Below the pieces are notes generated by a model. It worked only from the letters and a program-made list of their open reading frames with translations, was not told the origin of the DNA and did no database searches. DNA of 51,213 nt from Faecalibacterium sp. (GTDB lineage: Bacteria > Bacillota > Clostridia > Oscillospirales > Ruminococcaceae): contig JAHHRK010000001.1 of assembly GCA_020025795.1 (NCBI GenBank), forward strand, positions 1 through 51,213. Direction: 5' to 3'. This document shows positions 39,939-49,300 of this stretch, in pieces. A program made the translations under genes and the position numbers. The stretch's first letter is position 1. Each line of letters starts with the position of its first letter.

Positions 39939-41408
39939 ATGGCAACTAACAAAGTTCGCACTCGATTTGCACCCAGCCCTACGGGTTATATGCACGTAGG
40001 CAACCTGCGTACTGCTCTGTATGCTTACCTGATGGCAAAGCATGAGGATGGTACCTTTATCCTGCGCATCGAAGATACCGACCAGGAGCGCTATGTGGAA
40101 GGCGCTGTGGATGTGATTTATAACACCTGCCGCGAAACCGGCCTGATCTGGGACGAAGGTCCGGATATTGGCGGTCCCGTTGGCCCCTATGTGCAGAGCG
40201 AGCGCATGGGTATGTTCAAGAAGTATGCGGAGCAGCTGGTGGAAGCTGGCAAGGCTTACTACTGCTTCTGCACGCCGGAGCGCCTGGAAAAAATGCACGC
40301 AGAACAGCAGGCAAAGGGCGAAATGACGCACTATGACGGCCACTGCCGTGATCTGCCTGCGGATGAAGTGAAGGCTCTGCTGGATGCCGGCACTCCCTAC
40401 GTTATCCGCCAGAAAATCCCCAAGGGCCAGGTGGCAGGCTTTGACGATCTGGTATATGGCCATATCGAAATCAGCACCGACGAGATCGACGATCAGATCC
40501 TGATCAAGACCGACGGTATGCCCACCTATAACTTTGCAAACGTGGTGGACGACCACCTGATGGGCATTACCCACGTGATCCGCGGCAGTGAGTACCTGTC
40601 CTCTACGCCCAAGTACAACCTGCTGTACGAGGCATTCGGCTGGGATATTCCGGCTTATATCCACTGCCCGCCCGTGATGAAGGACGCACAGAACAAGCTG
40701 TCCAAGCGCAATGGTGATGCCAGCTATCAGGATCTGGTGGCAAAGGGCTACCTGACCGAAGCAATCATGAACTATATCTGCCTGCTGGGCTGGAGCCCCC
40801 GCGGCGAATATGCAGAGCAGGAAATCTTCTCGCTGGAAGAACTGAAGAAGGTTTGGGAGCCGTCCGGCATTTCCAAGTCTCCTGCTATTTTTGACCCGCT
40901 GAAGCTGCGTGCCATCAATGCTGAGTATATCCGCCGCCTGTCTCCGGAAGAATTCCTAGCAAAGGCTGAGCCTTGGATCGACAGCGCTGTGAAGCGCCCC
41001 ATCAACAAGGCTTTGCTGTGCGCAAACCTGCAGCCTCGCTGCGAGGTCCTGGGCGAAATCCCGGAGCAGCTGGATTTCTTTGACGAAATGCCGGAATACG
41101 ACATTTCCATGTATGCCAACAAGAAGCAGAAGACCAGCCCGGAAACCGCTCTGGAAGCACTGAAGGCTCTGGAAGTGGTGCTGTCTGATGCAAATCTGGA
41201 CTTTAACGATAAGGACGCTCTGTTTGCAGCCTGCAAGGCAAAGGCGGAAGAAATGGGCAAGAAGAATGGCTGGCTGCTGTATCCGCTGGGCATTGCTTTG
41301 TCTGGCAAGCAGCGTACCCCCGGCGGCGGCACCGATCTGGCTTGCATGTTCGGCCAGGAGGAAACCCTGAACCGCGTGCGCGCAGCCATCGCCAAGCTGG
41401 AAGCATAA
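39939..41408 (+). CDS. gltX: Glutamyl-tRNA synthetase
   Basis: A 489-residue class I synthetase: RFAPSPTGYMHVGNLRTAL with HVGN at residues 19-22, KLSKR at 253-257, and an anticodon-binding C-terminal third ending LACMFGQEETLNRVRAAIAKLEA. Whether it is discriminating (Glu only) or also charges tRNA-Gln cannot be read by eye. RBS AAGGAGAG. Its codon use matches the ribosomal genes, as expected for high expression. Confidence 0.97.
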   Translation: MATNKVRTRFAPSPTGYMHVGNLRTALYAYLMAKHEDGTFILRIEDTDQERYVEGAVDVIYNTCRETGLIWDEGPDIGGPVGPYVQSERMGMFKKYAEQLVEAGKAYYCFCTPERLEKMHAEQQAKGEMTHYDGHCRDLPADEVKALLDAGTPYVIRQKIPKGQVAGFDDLVYGHIEISTDEIDDQILIKTDGMPTYNFANVVDDHLMGITHVIRGSEYLSSTPKYNLLYEAFGWDIPAYIHCPPVMKDAQNKLSKRNGDASYQDLVAKGYLTEAIMNYICLLGWSPRGEYAEQEIFSLEELKKVWEPSGISKSPAIFDPLKLRAINAEYIRRLSPEEFLAKAEPWIDSAVKRPINKALLCANLQPRCEVLGEIPEQLDFFDEMPEYDISMYANKKQKTSPETALEALKALEVVLSDANLDFNDKDALFAACKAKAEEMGKKNGWLLYPLGIALSGKQRTPGGGTDLACMFGQEETLNRVRAAIAKLEA

Positions 41409-41466
41409 AATAGAACTTTCTATAAAAAACGGCGATAACGCGAAAATATTCCCCGAAAAGAAGCAG

Positions 41467-41502
41467 AAAAGCCCCTTTCCCATAACGGGAGAGGGGCTTT
41501 TT
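41467..41502 (+). terminator. Rho-independent terminator after gltX
   Basis: A 15-bp stem (41467-41481 with 41487-41501) with T-run. Confidence 0.9.
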
Positions 41503-41599
41503 GCAGCTTTGTGCCGCTTCGCCGCCTGCGGCATTTTCCGCCGTTTGGTGCGTGGTACCTTGTTCTTGCAAGATGCAGAGAAACAGGGAGGGAGCTCAA

Positions 41600-43870
41600 G
41601 TGGAAAAACTTTCGGAATGGTGGAGTGATACAGCGCAGCGTCCGGTAGCGGCAGGGAATGCGGCAGCGCGGATGTTTGGGCACCAGCTAGCGTGCATCGC
41701 CTGGGGCGCAGCAGCCGGTTTTGGCAGCTGGTACGGCTTATTGCACCCATTGGGGCTGGCTGTGGTGCTGGGTGCGGCGGAGACAGATTATTTCTGGGTT
41801 GCGCTGGGTGCTGGAGCTGTGTCGCTGCTGGTACATACGCAGCCGATGGCACTGGTGCACCTTTGTGTGGCTATTGCAACGGCAGGCATACGCTGGGCAC
41901 GACCGCGCAGCTTCCCATTTGCAGCAACACTGGGGGCTGGTATGTTGCTTTGCATGAGCTGGCTTTTGTGGCTGGGCGGCAGCATATCGGCACAGGTGGC
42001 ACTGGTATCTCTGGCAGAGAGTGTGCTGGCGGTTTTATTGGGATGGCAACTGGTGCGCTGCCCACCAAACGGCAGCGAAAAGGGATTGCTTTTGCCGGGT
42101 GTGGTGCTGCTGACGATTTTGGCGAATATTCCGGCTGGGCCGCTTTGGATTGGCGTGATTTTTTCCACTGGCGCAGGGCTTGTACTGTCCTGTCGTGGCC
42201 GGCGGGAACGGGCGTTGGTGACCATGGGCGTGTTGGCAGCTGGTTTGTGTGCGGCAGCGCCGCAGCAGTTGTTTGCAGGCGTTGCTGTTTTAGGTGGAAC
42301 GCTGCTGGCTGTTACATATGGCGCAGGAGATCGGCTGCGGTGCAGCGGACTATTTTTGCTGGGATGTTTGCCCGGTGCATTGTGTGTGTCTGGGGCTGGG
42401 CAGGCAGGATGCTTCTGGTTGGCATTTGCGCTGGGCCAGGTACTGTTTTTTTGTATGCCTGCACATTTGGTGCTCGCGGTGCCCGTATCTGACCCAACCG
42501 AAAGCGCAGGTCGCCCGGCGGTGAGCCTTGCGGCAAATCGACTGGAAGCAGCGGCAAACAGTCTGACCGAAATTGCAGATACCATTCAACAAATCTACGA
42601 AGTGCTGCCCCCGCAGGGCGAAAATTATAACTGGGTGGTGGAGCGCACCCAGGAGGCATTGTGTTCCCATTGCGAAAATAGGGAGAAGTGCTGGCAGACC
42701 CGCTATAACGATACCGTGGAGGCACTGTTCCATCTGAAACCCATGCTGGAACAGAACGGTCAGCTGGATCTGGCCAAGCTGCCGGGACAGTTTTCCTATT
42801 GTATTCATCCATCGGCGCTGTGTGCCGCAGTGGAGCGCAGCTGGGTGGAGTATGGTGCGCGCCGCAAAGCGAGAGCGCGCTCACAGGGGATGCGTGCGGC
42901 CATTACGGAACAATACGAAGCAATCGCTCAAGCATTGGCGGCATTGGCGCAGCAGCTTGGTGTACAGGGCAGCCGGGATGCAGGACGAACTGGACGTCTG
43001 GCGGCGGCGTTTGCTTCGCTGGGGCGCGAACCGTTGGCCTGTTCCGTCACTTTTGGCGGACAGGGACAGTTGCAGGCTGCTGTAACCTTACGCCGCATGG
43101 ATTTTTCCAAGAATGATTTGCGCATCTTGGCGGAGGAAACCAGTCGCGTTTGCCACCGACAGATGGATGTTCCGCAGGTGTGCAACGGCAAGGATGCTGT
43201 CACATTGATTTTCGCGGAAAAGGCGCGGCTGCGTCCCATATTCGGTATGGCGAACAGTCCGGCACAACAGCAGGTATCCGGCGATGTGGTGCGTCAGTTC
43301 TGTGTGGGCGATACGGCAGCAATGCTGCTGTGTGACGGTATGGGTACCGGTCGCCCTGCGGCGGTAGACGGCACGGTGGCGGCGAACCTGACGACAAGCT
43401 TGTTACAGGCAGGCTTTCAGGCAGAAACTGCTGCCCGTTTGACCAATGTGGCGCTGGCGCTGAAAAGCGATGAAGAAAGCAGTGCAACGCTGGATTTATT
43501 GCAGGTGGATTTGTACACCGGTTCCGCGCTGTTGTACAAGGCAGGCGCAGCACCTGGTTTTGTGGTACAGAACGGGAAAGCGCGTGTGCTGGATGGTCCG
43601 GGTTTGCCGATGGGGCTTTTGGCGCGAGTGAAAAGCGAAACACGCAGCCTGCGTTTGTATGCCGGAGACTGGGCGGTTCTGGTATCGGACGGCATGCTGA
43701 TGGATGGAACGGACTGGATCTTACAGCAGCTGGAGCTGTGTGCAGCCAGTGGCAGCACCCCGGCGGATACCGCAGCACTTTTAGTACGCACCGGAAAAAT
43801 GCGTGCGCAGCGTACCGGCCGACCGGACGATATTACGGTGACGGTAATGCGGCTGGAACAGGTGAGCTGA
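41600..43870 (+). CDS. spoIIE: Stage II sporulation protein E (SpoIIE)
   Basis: A 756-residue protein. The first 300 residues are about ten membrane helices; the middle (about 330-540) is a helical region with a CSHCENREKCW cysteine cluster; the C-terminus is a PP2C phosphatase with metal-binding aspartates in SGD (Asp562), CDGMGTG (Asp579), SDG (Asp697) and RPDD (Asp743/744). SpoIIE dephosphorylates SpoIIAA to activate sigma-F in the forespore. The GTG start at 41600 follows AGGGAGGG; the frame to 41501 overlaps the gltX terminator. Hydrophobic N-terminus has an unusual Ala/Gly richness. Confidence 0.93.
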   Translation: MEKLSEWWSDTAQRPVAAGNAAARMFGHQLACIAWGAAAGFGSWYGLLHPLGLAVVLGAAETDYFWVALGAGAVSLLVHTQPMALVHLCVAIATAGIRWARPRSFPFAATLGAGMLLCMSWLLWLGGSISAQVALVSLAESVLAVLLGWQLVRCPPNGSEKGLLLPGVVLLTILANIPAGPLWIGVIFSTGAGLVLSCRGRRERALVTMGVLAAGLCAAAPQQLFAGVAVLGGTLLAVTYGAGDRLRCSGLFLLGCLPGALCVSGAGQAGCFWLAFALGQVLFFCMPAHLVLAVPVSDPTESAGRPAVSLAANRLEAAANSLTEIADTIQQIYEVLPPQGENYNWVVERTQEALCSHCENREKCWQTRYNDTVEALFHLKPMLEQNGQLDLAKLPGQFSYCIHPSALCAAVERSWVEYGARRKARARSQGMRAAITEQYEAIAQALAALAQQLGVQGSRDAGRTGRLAAAFASLGREPLACSVTFGGQGQLQAAVTLRRMDFSKNDLRILAEETSRVCHRQMDVPQVCNGKDAVTLIFAEKARLRPIFGMANSPAQQQVSGDVVRQFCVGDTAAMLLCDGMGTGRPAAVDGTVAANLTTSLLQAGFQAETAARLTNVALALKSDEESSATLDLLQVDLYTGSALLYKAGAAPGFVVQNGKARVLDGPGLPMGLLARVKSETRSLRLYAGDWAVLVSDGMLMDGTDWILQQLELCAASGSTPADTAALLVRTGKMRAQRTGRPDDITVTVMRLEQVS

Positions 43871-43879
43871 AAATAATAA

Positions 43880-43917
43880 AAAGAGAGGACGACCTTTCGA
43901 TCGTCCTCTCTTTATTT
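43880..43917. terminator. Bidirectional terminator
   Basis: AAAGAGAGGACGA (43880-43892) pairs with TCGTCCTCTCTTT (43901-43913), between convergent spoIIE and fba. Confidence 0.92.
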
Positions 43918-43943
43918 ATGCGATTCGCAAAGTGGGGTCAGGA

Positions 43944-44807
43944 TCAAGCCTTGTTGCCGCAGCCAAACAGGCTGATCTTCTCACGGCACTTGTCCTTGAT
44001 AGCTTCGCAGCCGGGAGCCAGCAGCTTGCGGGGGTCGAAGCCCTTGCCTTCCAGATCCTTGCCTGCCTCGATGTACTTGCGAGTAGCCTCAGCAAATACC
44101 AGCTGGCAGTCGGTGTTCACGTTGATCTTGCAAACGCCCAGGCTGATTGCCTTAGCAACCATCTCGTCGGGGATGCCGGTGCCGCCGTGCAGAACCAGAG
44201 GAATGTTGTCGGTTGCCTTGTGGATACGGTCCAGAGCCTCGAAGTCCAGACCCTTCCAGTTTGCGGGGTACTTGCCGTGGATGTTGCCGATGCCTGCTGC
44301 CAGGAAGTCAACGCCCAGAGCAGCGATCTTTGCGCACTCTTCGGGATCAGCGATCTCGCCGCTGCCGATGACGCCGTCTTCTTCGCCGCCGATTGCACCA
44401 ACCTCAGCCTCGATGGAGATGCCCTTGGAATGTGCCAGAGCTACCAGCTCCTTGGTCTTTTCTACGTTCTCCTCGATGGGGTAGTGGCTGCCGTCAAACA
44501 TGATAGAAGTGAAGCCAGCCTCGATGCAAGCCTTGCAGCCTTCGTAGCTGCCGTGGTCCAGGTGCAGAGCAACGGGAACAGTGATGCCCAGGCTGTCGTG
44601 CATAGCGCGAACCATAGCAGCAACGGTCTTATAACCGGTCATGTACTTGCCAGCGCCTTCAGAAACGCCCAGGATAACGGGGCTCTTCAGCTCTTCGCAG
44701 GCCAGCAGGATGCTCTTGGTCCACTCCAGGTTGTTGATGTTGAACTGGGGCACGCCGTAGTGACCGTCGCGAGCCTTCAGCAGCATTTCAGTTGCGTTTA
44801 CCATCAT
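43944..44807 (-). CDS. fba: Class II fructose-1,6-bisphosphate aldolase
   Basis: A 287-residue zinc-dependent aldolase (fructose 1,6-bisphosphate to the triose phosphates). Catalytic and metal-binding residues are in PVALHLDHGSYEGC, MFDGSHYPIEENVEKT, GIGNIHGKYP and VLHGGTGIP; phosphate binding in NVNTDCQ. This is the FbaA/FbaB-like short form, related to tagatose aldolase, so tagatose bisphosphate is an alternative substrate. Either of two adjacent ATG codons may be the start; GAGGTA is eight bases before the first. Confidence 0.93.
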   Translation of the reverse strand: MMVNATEMLLKARDGHYGVPQFNINNLEWTKSILLACEELKSPVILGVSEGAGKYMTGYKTVAAMVRAMHDSLGITVPVALHLDHGSYEGCKACIEAGFTSIMFDGSHYPIEENVEKTKELVALAHSKGISIEAEVGAIGGEEDGVIGSGEIADPEECAKIAALGVDFLAAGIGNIHGKYPANWKGLDFEALDRIHKATDNIPLVLHGGTGIPDEMVAKAISLGVCKINVNTDCQLVFAEATRKYIEAGKDLEGKGFDPRKLLAPGCEAIKDKCREKISLFGCGNKA

Positions 44808-45053
44808 GATAGATTACCTCACTTTACAATTGATACAAGGGTGAAATCCCATGTATGTGTGATATGCGTATATAGTATAAACAAATTCAGACGAAATTGC
44901 AATCAAAATCCGGCACAATGTGATATTTGCTACTAAATTCGCAATATAAACGGGGATGATGCAACGAATGTATTATTGTTGCGGTCGAGAATGCGTTTAT
45001 GGACGAAATATTCTGTCGAAACAAGAATATTCCTGCGTGTAAAACTTTTTGGT
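44808..45053. other. Non-coding stretch upstream of fba
   Basis: About 245 bases holding the fba promoter and leader. Apart from these I see no gene or hairpin; the short open frames have no ribosome binding site. Confidence 0.6.
44874..44902 (-). promoter_or_regulatory. Sigma-A promoter of fba
   Basis: Minus-strand TTGCAA (44897-44902) and TATACT (44874-44879), 17-base spacing, about 65 bases before the start codon. Confidence 0.8.
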
Positions 45054-45184
45054 AGTGGAAAACTTTCAAATTTGAGCGGAAAAGCAGTGGAAAACTTAGT
45101 GGATAAAGTGGAAAGCGTTTTAAAAAAGATGGAGAAATCAATATTTCATCCACATTTCTCACTGGATTTTCCACATGTGGAAAA
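45054..45184. repeat. Cluster of DnaA-box-like 9-mers
   Basis: In 131 bases there are eight near matches to TTATCCACA or its complement: AGTGGAAAA (45054, 45086), AGTGGATAA (45098), AGTGGAAAG (45107), TCATCCACA (45146), TTTTCCACA (45167), TGTGGAAAA (45176), and ACTGGATTT (45161, weak). The last two strong ones form a perfect 18-bp palindrome at 45167-45184. The region is AT-rich. dnaA itself is not in the window. Confidence 0.55.
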
Positions 45185-45353
45185 CTTTGCGGGAAAGTAG
45201 GTCTCTTTTTACGACAAGTATAAAATGTCCCATATGATGGAATGGATCTTAATAACAACGTCCATACTGTAAACGGGAAAGGGAAAGATCACTGTCGTGT
45301 GTGTAAAAAATGGAAAAACACCGCGCAATTTGCTAGAAAACAAAATCCGGGTA

Positions 45354-45362
45354 TGCTATAAT
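45354..45362 (+). promoter_or_regulatory. Extended -10 promoter of rlmB
   Basis: TG at 45354-45355, then TATAAT at 45357-45362, 65 bases before the start. A TTGCTA lies 21 bases further up, too distant for a standard -35. Confidence 0.6.
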
Positions 45363-45427
45363 TTAACTGTATAAGCAAAACATAAAATGCGCCTCTTTTG
45401 GGCGCGTGACGATAAAAAGGAGCAGTT

Positions 45428-46309
45428 ATGGAACAGTTTAAGCCCTATGGACGTCCCCCCCGCAAGGATCGCAGCGAGCGTAAGCCGCGCGAAAACCGCA
45501 CCTTCCGTGAAGAACGCCCTTTCCGTGAGGAACGTGCGCAGCAGGACGAGCGTCCCGAAGGCGGCAACCTGAAAAGCGAAATTATTTACGGCAAGAATCC
45601 TGTCACCGAACTGCTCAAGAGCGGCACCGGTGTGGATACTGTGCTGATCAGCGACAGCATGGCACCGGCCGTGGCTTCTTACTATACCGCAATGGCTAAG
45701 GATGTTGGTGCTGTGGTCAAGCGTGTCAACCCCAACAAGCTGCGTGCAATGACCGGAACCGAAAGTCACCAGGGCGTGGCAGCGTTTGCCAGCGAAATCA
45801 GCTACGCTACCCTGGACGATTTGCTGAACATTGCAAAAGAAAAGGGCGAACCGCCGTTCCTGGTGCTGTCTGACGGCATCGAAGATCCGCACAACCTGGG
45901 TGCTGTGATTCGCAGCGCACTGCTATGTGGTGCACATGGTATTGTAATTCCCAAGCGTGGCGGTGCAGCGGTTACCGCTACGGTTATGAAGTCCAGTGCC
46001 GGCGCTGCCGAGCGCTTGCCGGTGGCACGCGTGGCCAATATTGCCGAAACGATTCGCCGCCTGAAAGACGAAGGCGTGTTTGTGTACTGCGCCGATATGG
46101 ACGGCACTTCTTTGAAGAAAACCAATCTGTCCGGTCCGGTTGCTTTGGTACTGGGCAGTGAAGGCAGCGGCGTCAGCCAGCTGGTCAAAAAGCGCTGCGA
46201 TGGCGCGGTTCGCCTGGACATGGCAGCACCGGGAACCGGTGTGGACAGCTTTAATGTGTCGGTAGCTGCCGGCATTATTCTGTACGAAATCATGTCGCAG
46301 CGCGGCTGA
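45428..46309 (+). CDS. rlmB: SpoU-family rRNA/tRNA 2'-O-methyltransferase (RlmB-like)
   Basis: A 293-residue protein. The first 48 residues are a very basic, Arg/Glu-rich tail; then a substrate-binding domain (IIYGKNPVTELLKSG, ESHQGVAAF) and the knotted SPOUT methyltransferase domain with its three motifs: DPHNLGAVIRSALLCGAHG, LVLGSEGSGVS and DSFNVSVAAGIILYE. RlmB methylates G2251 of 23S rRNA in E. coli; a close paralogue function is possible. AAAAGGAG precedes the ATG. The next gene starts 16 bases later. Confidence 0.92.
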   Translation: MEQFKPYGRPPRKDRSERKPRENRTFREERPFREERAQQDERPEGGNLKSEIIYGKNPVTELLKSGTGVDTVLISDSMAPAVASYYTAMAKDVGAVVKRVNPNKLRAMTGTESHQGVAAFASEISYATLDDLLNIAKEKGEPPFLVLSDGIEDPHNLGAVIRSALLCGAHGIVIPKRGGAAVTATVMKSSAGAAERLPVARVANIAETIRRLKDEGVFVYCADMDGTSLKKTNLSGPVALVLGSEGSGVSQLVKKRCDGAVRLDMAAPGTGVDSFNVSVAAGIILYEIMSQRG

Positions 46310-46325
46310 AAAGGGGGAGAGCACG

Positions 46326-49300
46326 ATGCAGGAAAAACAGGGAGGAAATCCTTCTGACGATACCTGGTCCCAAAACATCTTTCATCGGGAAAATGGACCG
46401 GCAAATGGTGAAGAATTGCAGCGGGACGAAGCATTCCGCGAGTTCTTTACCAATACCGTTATCGAGGTGCCGGAGGATATGCGCCATGTAACGGCAGGCG
46501 TTTTACTGGAAGAGGAAGAAAAAGAAAAGCCCAAAAAGAGAGGCTTTTTCTCCTGGCTGCGCCGCCAACAGGAAGATGACGAAGACGAAGATGAAGATTG
46601 CTACGACGAAGAATCCGAGGATGATTCTGAAAATGAATCTGACGCTGAATCGGATTCCGCCGACGAAGACGACAATGTGGCTGACGAGGAAGATACTCTG
46701 GAAGTTCCCAGTCTGATGGAATTCGATCAGGAACAGCCGGAACCGGAAGAAGAACCCCAGCCGCAGCCCAAACCTGAACCGAAACCGCAGCCCAAGCAGG
46801 GAGCAAAGCCTGCAGAACAGCACAAGATCACAGCAGATGAGCTGATGCGCAAAACAGCGCAGCAAAAGGTGTCGGTCGATGAGCTGCTGAACCAGATCAA
46901 CCATTTGGAGACAGGTGAAGTTGAACCGAAACAGAAATCGGAACCGAAAACCTTGATGCCGGAAGTTCAGCCGGAAGCAAAGCCTCAAACAACACCGAAA
47001 CAGGAGGCAAAACAAGAGCCGATTCCTGAAGTGCAGCCGAAGCCAGTTGAAAAGCCGGTGGAACAAGCACCGCAGGAAGAAAGCCTGCCGGAAGTGCCCA
47101 AGACAGAGGAAAGTGCGGAAGACAAAAAACGTCTGGATGCAATCATGGCAGACATCTATACGCATGCAAGCGAGGAAAATGTACATTCTTCCATGCAGCT
47201 TGTTGCGGATGAAGCAGATGCCTGCACAGAACATACGGACGATAATACCGAAACAGTGGAAATTTCTCTGAATGTGCCTGTCGAACCGCAGCAGCCGGTG
47301 GTAGAGGAAATGCCGGATACAGGCGAGATTTTGTTGGGTGCTGAACCGGAAGAAGAGGAAGAAGTACCGGTGCGCAGCTGGACTCCGGCAACCGAAAAGG
47401 CTGAGGCCCAGCCGGAAGAAGCCGATACAGGTGAGATCAGCTTTACCAATCTGGAAGATGCTGCCGATGCAGCAGAGAATGCCGATCAGGTTGACGATGC
47501 CGATACGTTGGGAACCATTCCGTTCGACACGGAAGAATCTGCACCGGAAGAAGAACCGGTTGAAGTAGAAGAAAAGTGCGGCGGCTTCAAAGGAATGCTC
47601 CGTATGCTGGGTCTGGATGGTATTCGGGAAGAGCTGGAAGACGACACGGACGAAGAAGATCTGTACGAAGAACCAGAGGATGAAAGCGAAGAACAGGCAA
47701 CGGAAAAATTTGCTTTCAAATTCCCGTTTGGCAAAAAGGCCGATACGGAAAATGCAGAGACAGAACCGGCTGAGCTGCCCATCGAAGAGTATACCAATCC
47801 GGAGGATGCACCGCATGTGCAGGAGCTTTTGCAAAAGCGCTGTGCCCGCCTGACCTTGATGACGGCAATTTCCGGAATTTTGGCTGTGGCTTTGCTGGTG
47901 CTGGACATCCTGGGCCAGTTTGGCAGCGATATGCTGACAGGCGTAGATCCCGTTGCATCTCCTGCAACCTGGCTTTGCGTAAATCTGCTACTGCTTGTGG
48001 GCTGCGCGTTGCTGAACCTTCGCGGTTTGGCGGATGGCCTGAAGAGCCTGCTGCCCGGCTATAAGCCTACGGTAGACGGTCTGCCTGCACTGGCGGCCTG
48101 CGCAGCTGTATTGCAGCTGGTATTGGCACTGGTGTTCCAGAAGGAATTTGACCTGACCAAACAGGCTGTGTTTGCCGGTGTTGCCGCAGTGTTGATTTTC
48201 GCAAACCTGTTGGGTAAGCGCATGAAGGCCGCGGTAGATCGTGATGGTTTCGCAGTTATGACCTCGGGCGTAAACCACTCCACGTCTTACCGGCTGGAGG
48301 ACCGTGCACTGACACAGATGCTGTGCAACGGAATGGACGAAGACGATCCGGTCGTGATGCTGAGCCGTCCGGACGCCATGATGAAGGGCTTTGTGGCACA
48401 GAGCAGTGCACCGCACTACTGCGACCAACGGTCGGTTATGCTGATTCGTGTGCTGGGGGCTGCCGCTTTGGTCGCAGCACTGATCACGATGATTCGCGGC
48501 GGCAATGCAGTAACAGCTGGCTCCGTGCTGGCAGGTGTACTGTGCATGGGGGCGCCCATGGGTATGCTGTTGCTGTGCGGCTTGTCTACACTGCTGATGC
48601 AGAAGTCCGCCGGTCAGGTGGGTGCCGTGGTGCCCGGCTGGCCTTCGATTGAAAAGCTGGGCGAAGTGGATGTAATCCAGGTGGATGCATCGGAATTGTT
48701 CCCGCCGGTCTGCGCACATCTGGATGGCATCAAGACCTTCCAGAAGGAGCGAATCGACTCTGCAATTTTGTATGCAACCAGTGTTTTGATTGCAGGCTGT
48801 AATACATTGGAAGGCTTGTTCCGCGGTATGATCGAAAATCATACGGATATGCTGTATCCGGTTAAGGATTTGGAGTGTCGTACCGGTCGCGGTTATGTGG
48901 CCTGGTGTGATCATTGCCGCGTGGTACTGGGTACGCGCGAAATGATGCAGGAAGAAGGCATTCCTCTGCCGGCACTGGATTACGAAAAGCGCTATACCAA
49001 GGAAGGCAGTAGCCATGTGTTGTACCTGGCGGTTTCCGGTAAACTGTATGCGATGTTCCTGTTTGGCTACAACGGTACGAAACAGGTGGCACACACCCTG
49101 GGCATACTCCGCAGAGAAAATGTCCGGCTGCTGGTAACTGCACAGGACCCCACCCTGACCGAGAGCCGCATTGAAGAAATCTATCGCCTGCGCCCTGGTT
49201 TTGTAAAGGTGCTGAATGAGGAAGAAACTGAGCGCCTGCGCCCGGCGGTGGGCTACCTGCCGTATGAAGACGGATGCATGGTGCATCTGGGCGGATTTGT

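Noticed and set aside
45054..45184. Calling the DnaA-box cluster the chromosome origin
   Set aside because: dnaA, dnaN and recF are not in the window and skew cannot be judged from one fragment; kept only as a finding.
46700..46810. Tandem repeat or CRISPR-like array in the Glu/Pro/Gln-rich coding region
   Set aside because: The repetition is at the amino acid level (EP/QP/KP) with varied codons and no regular spacers.
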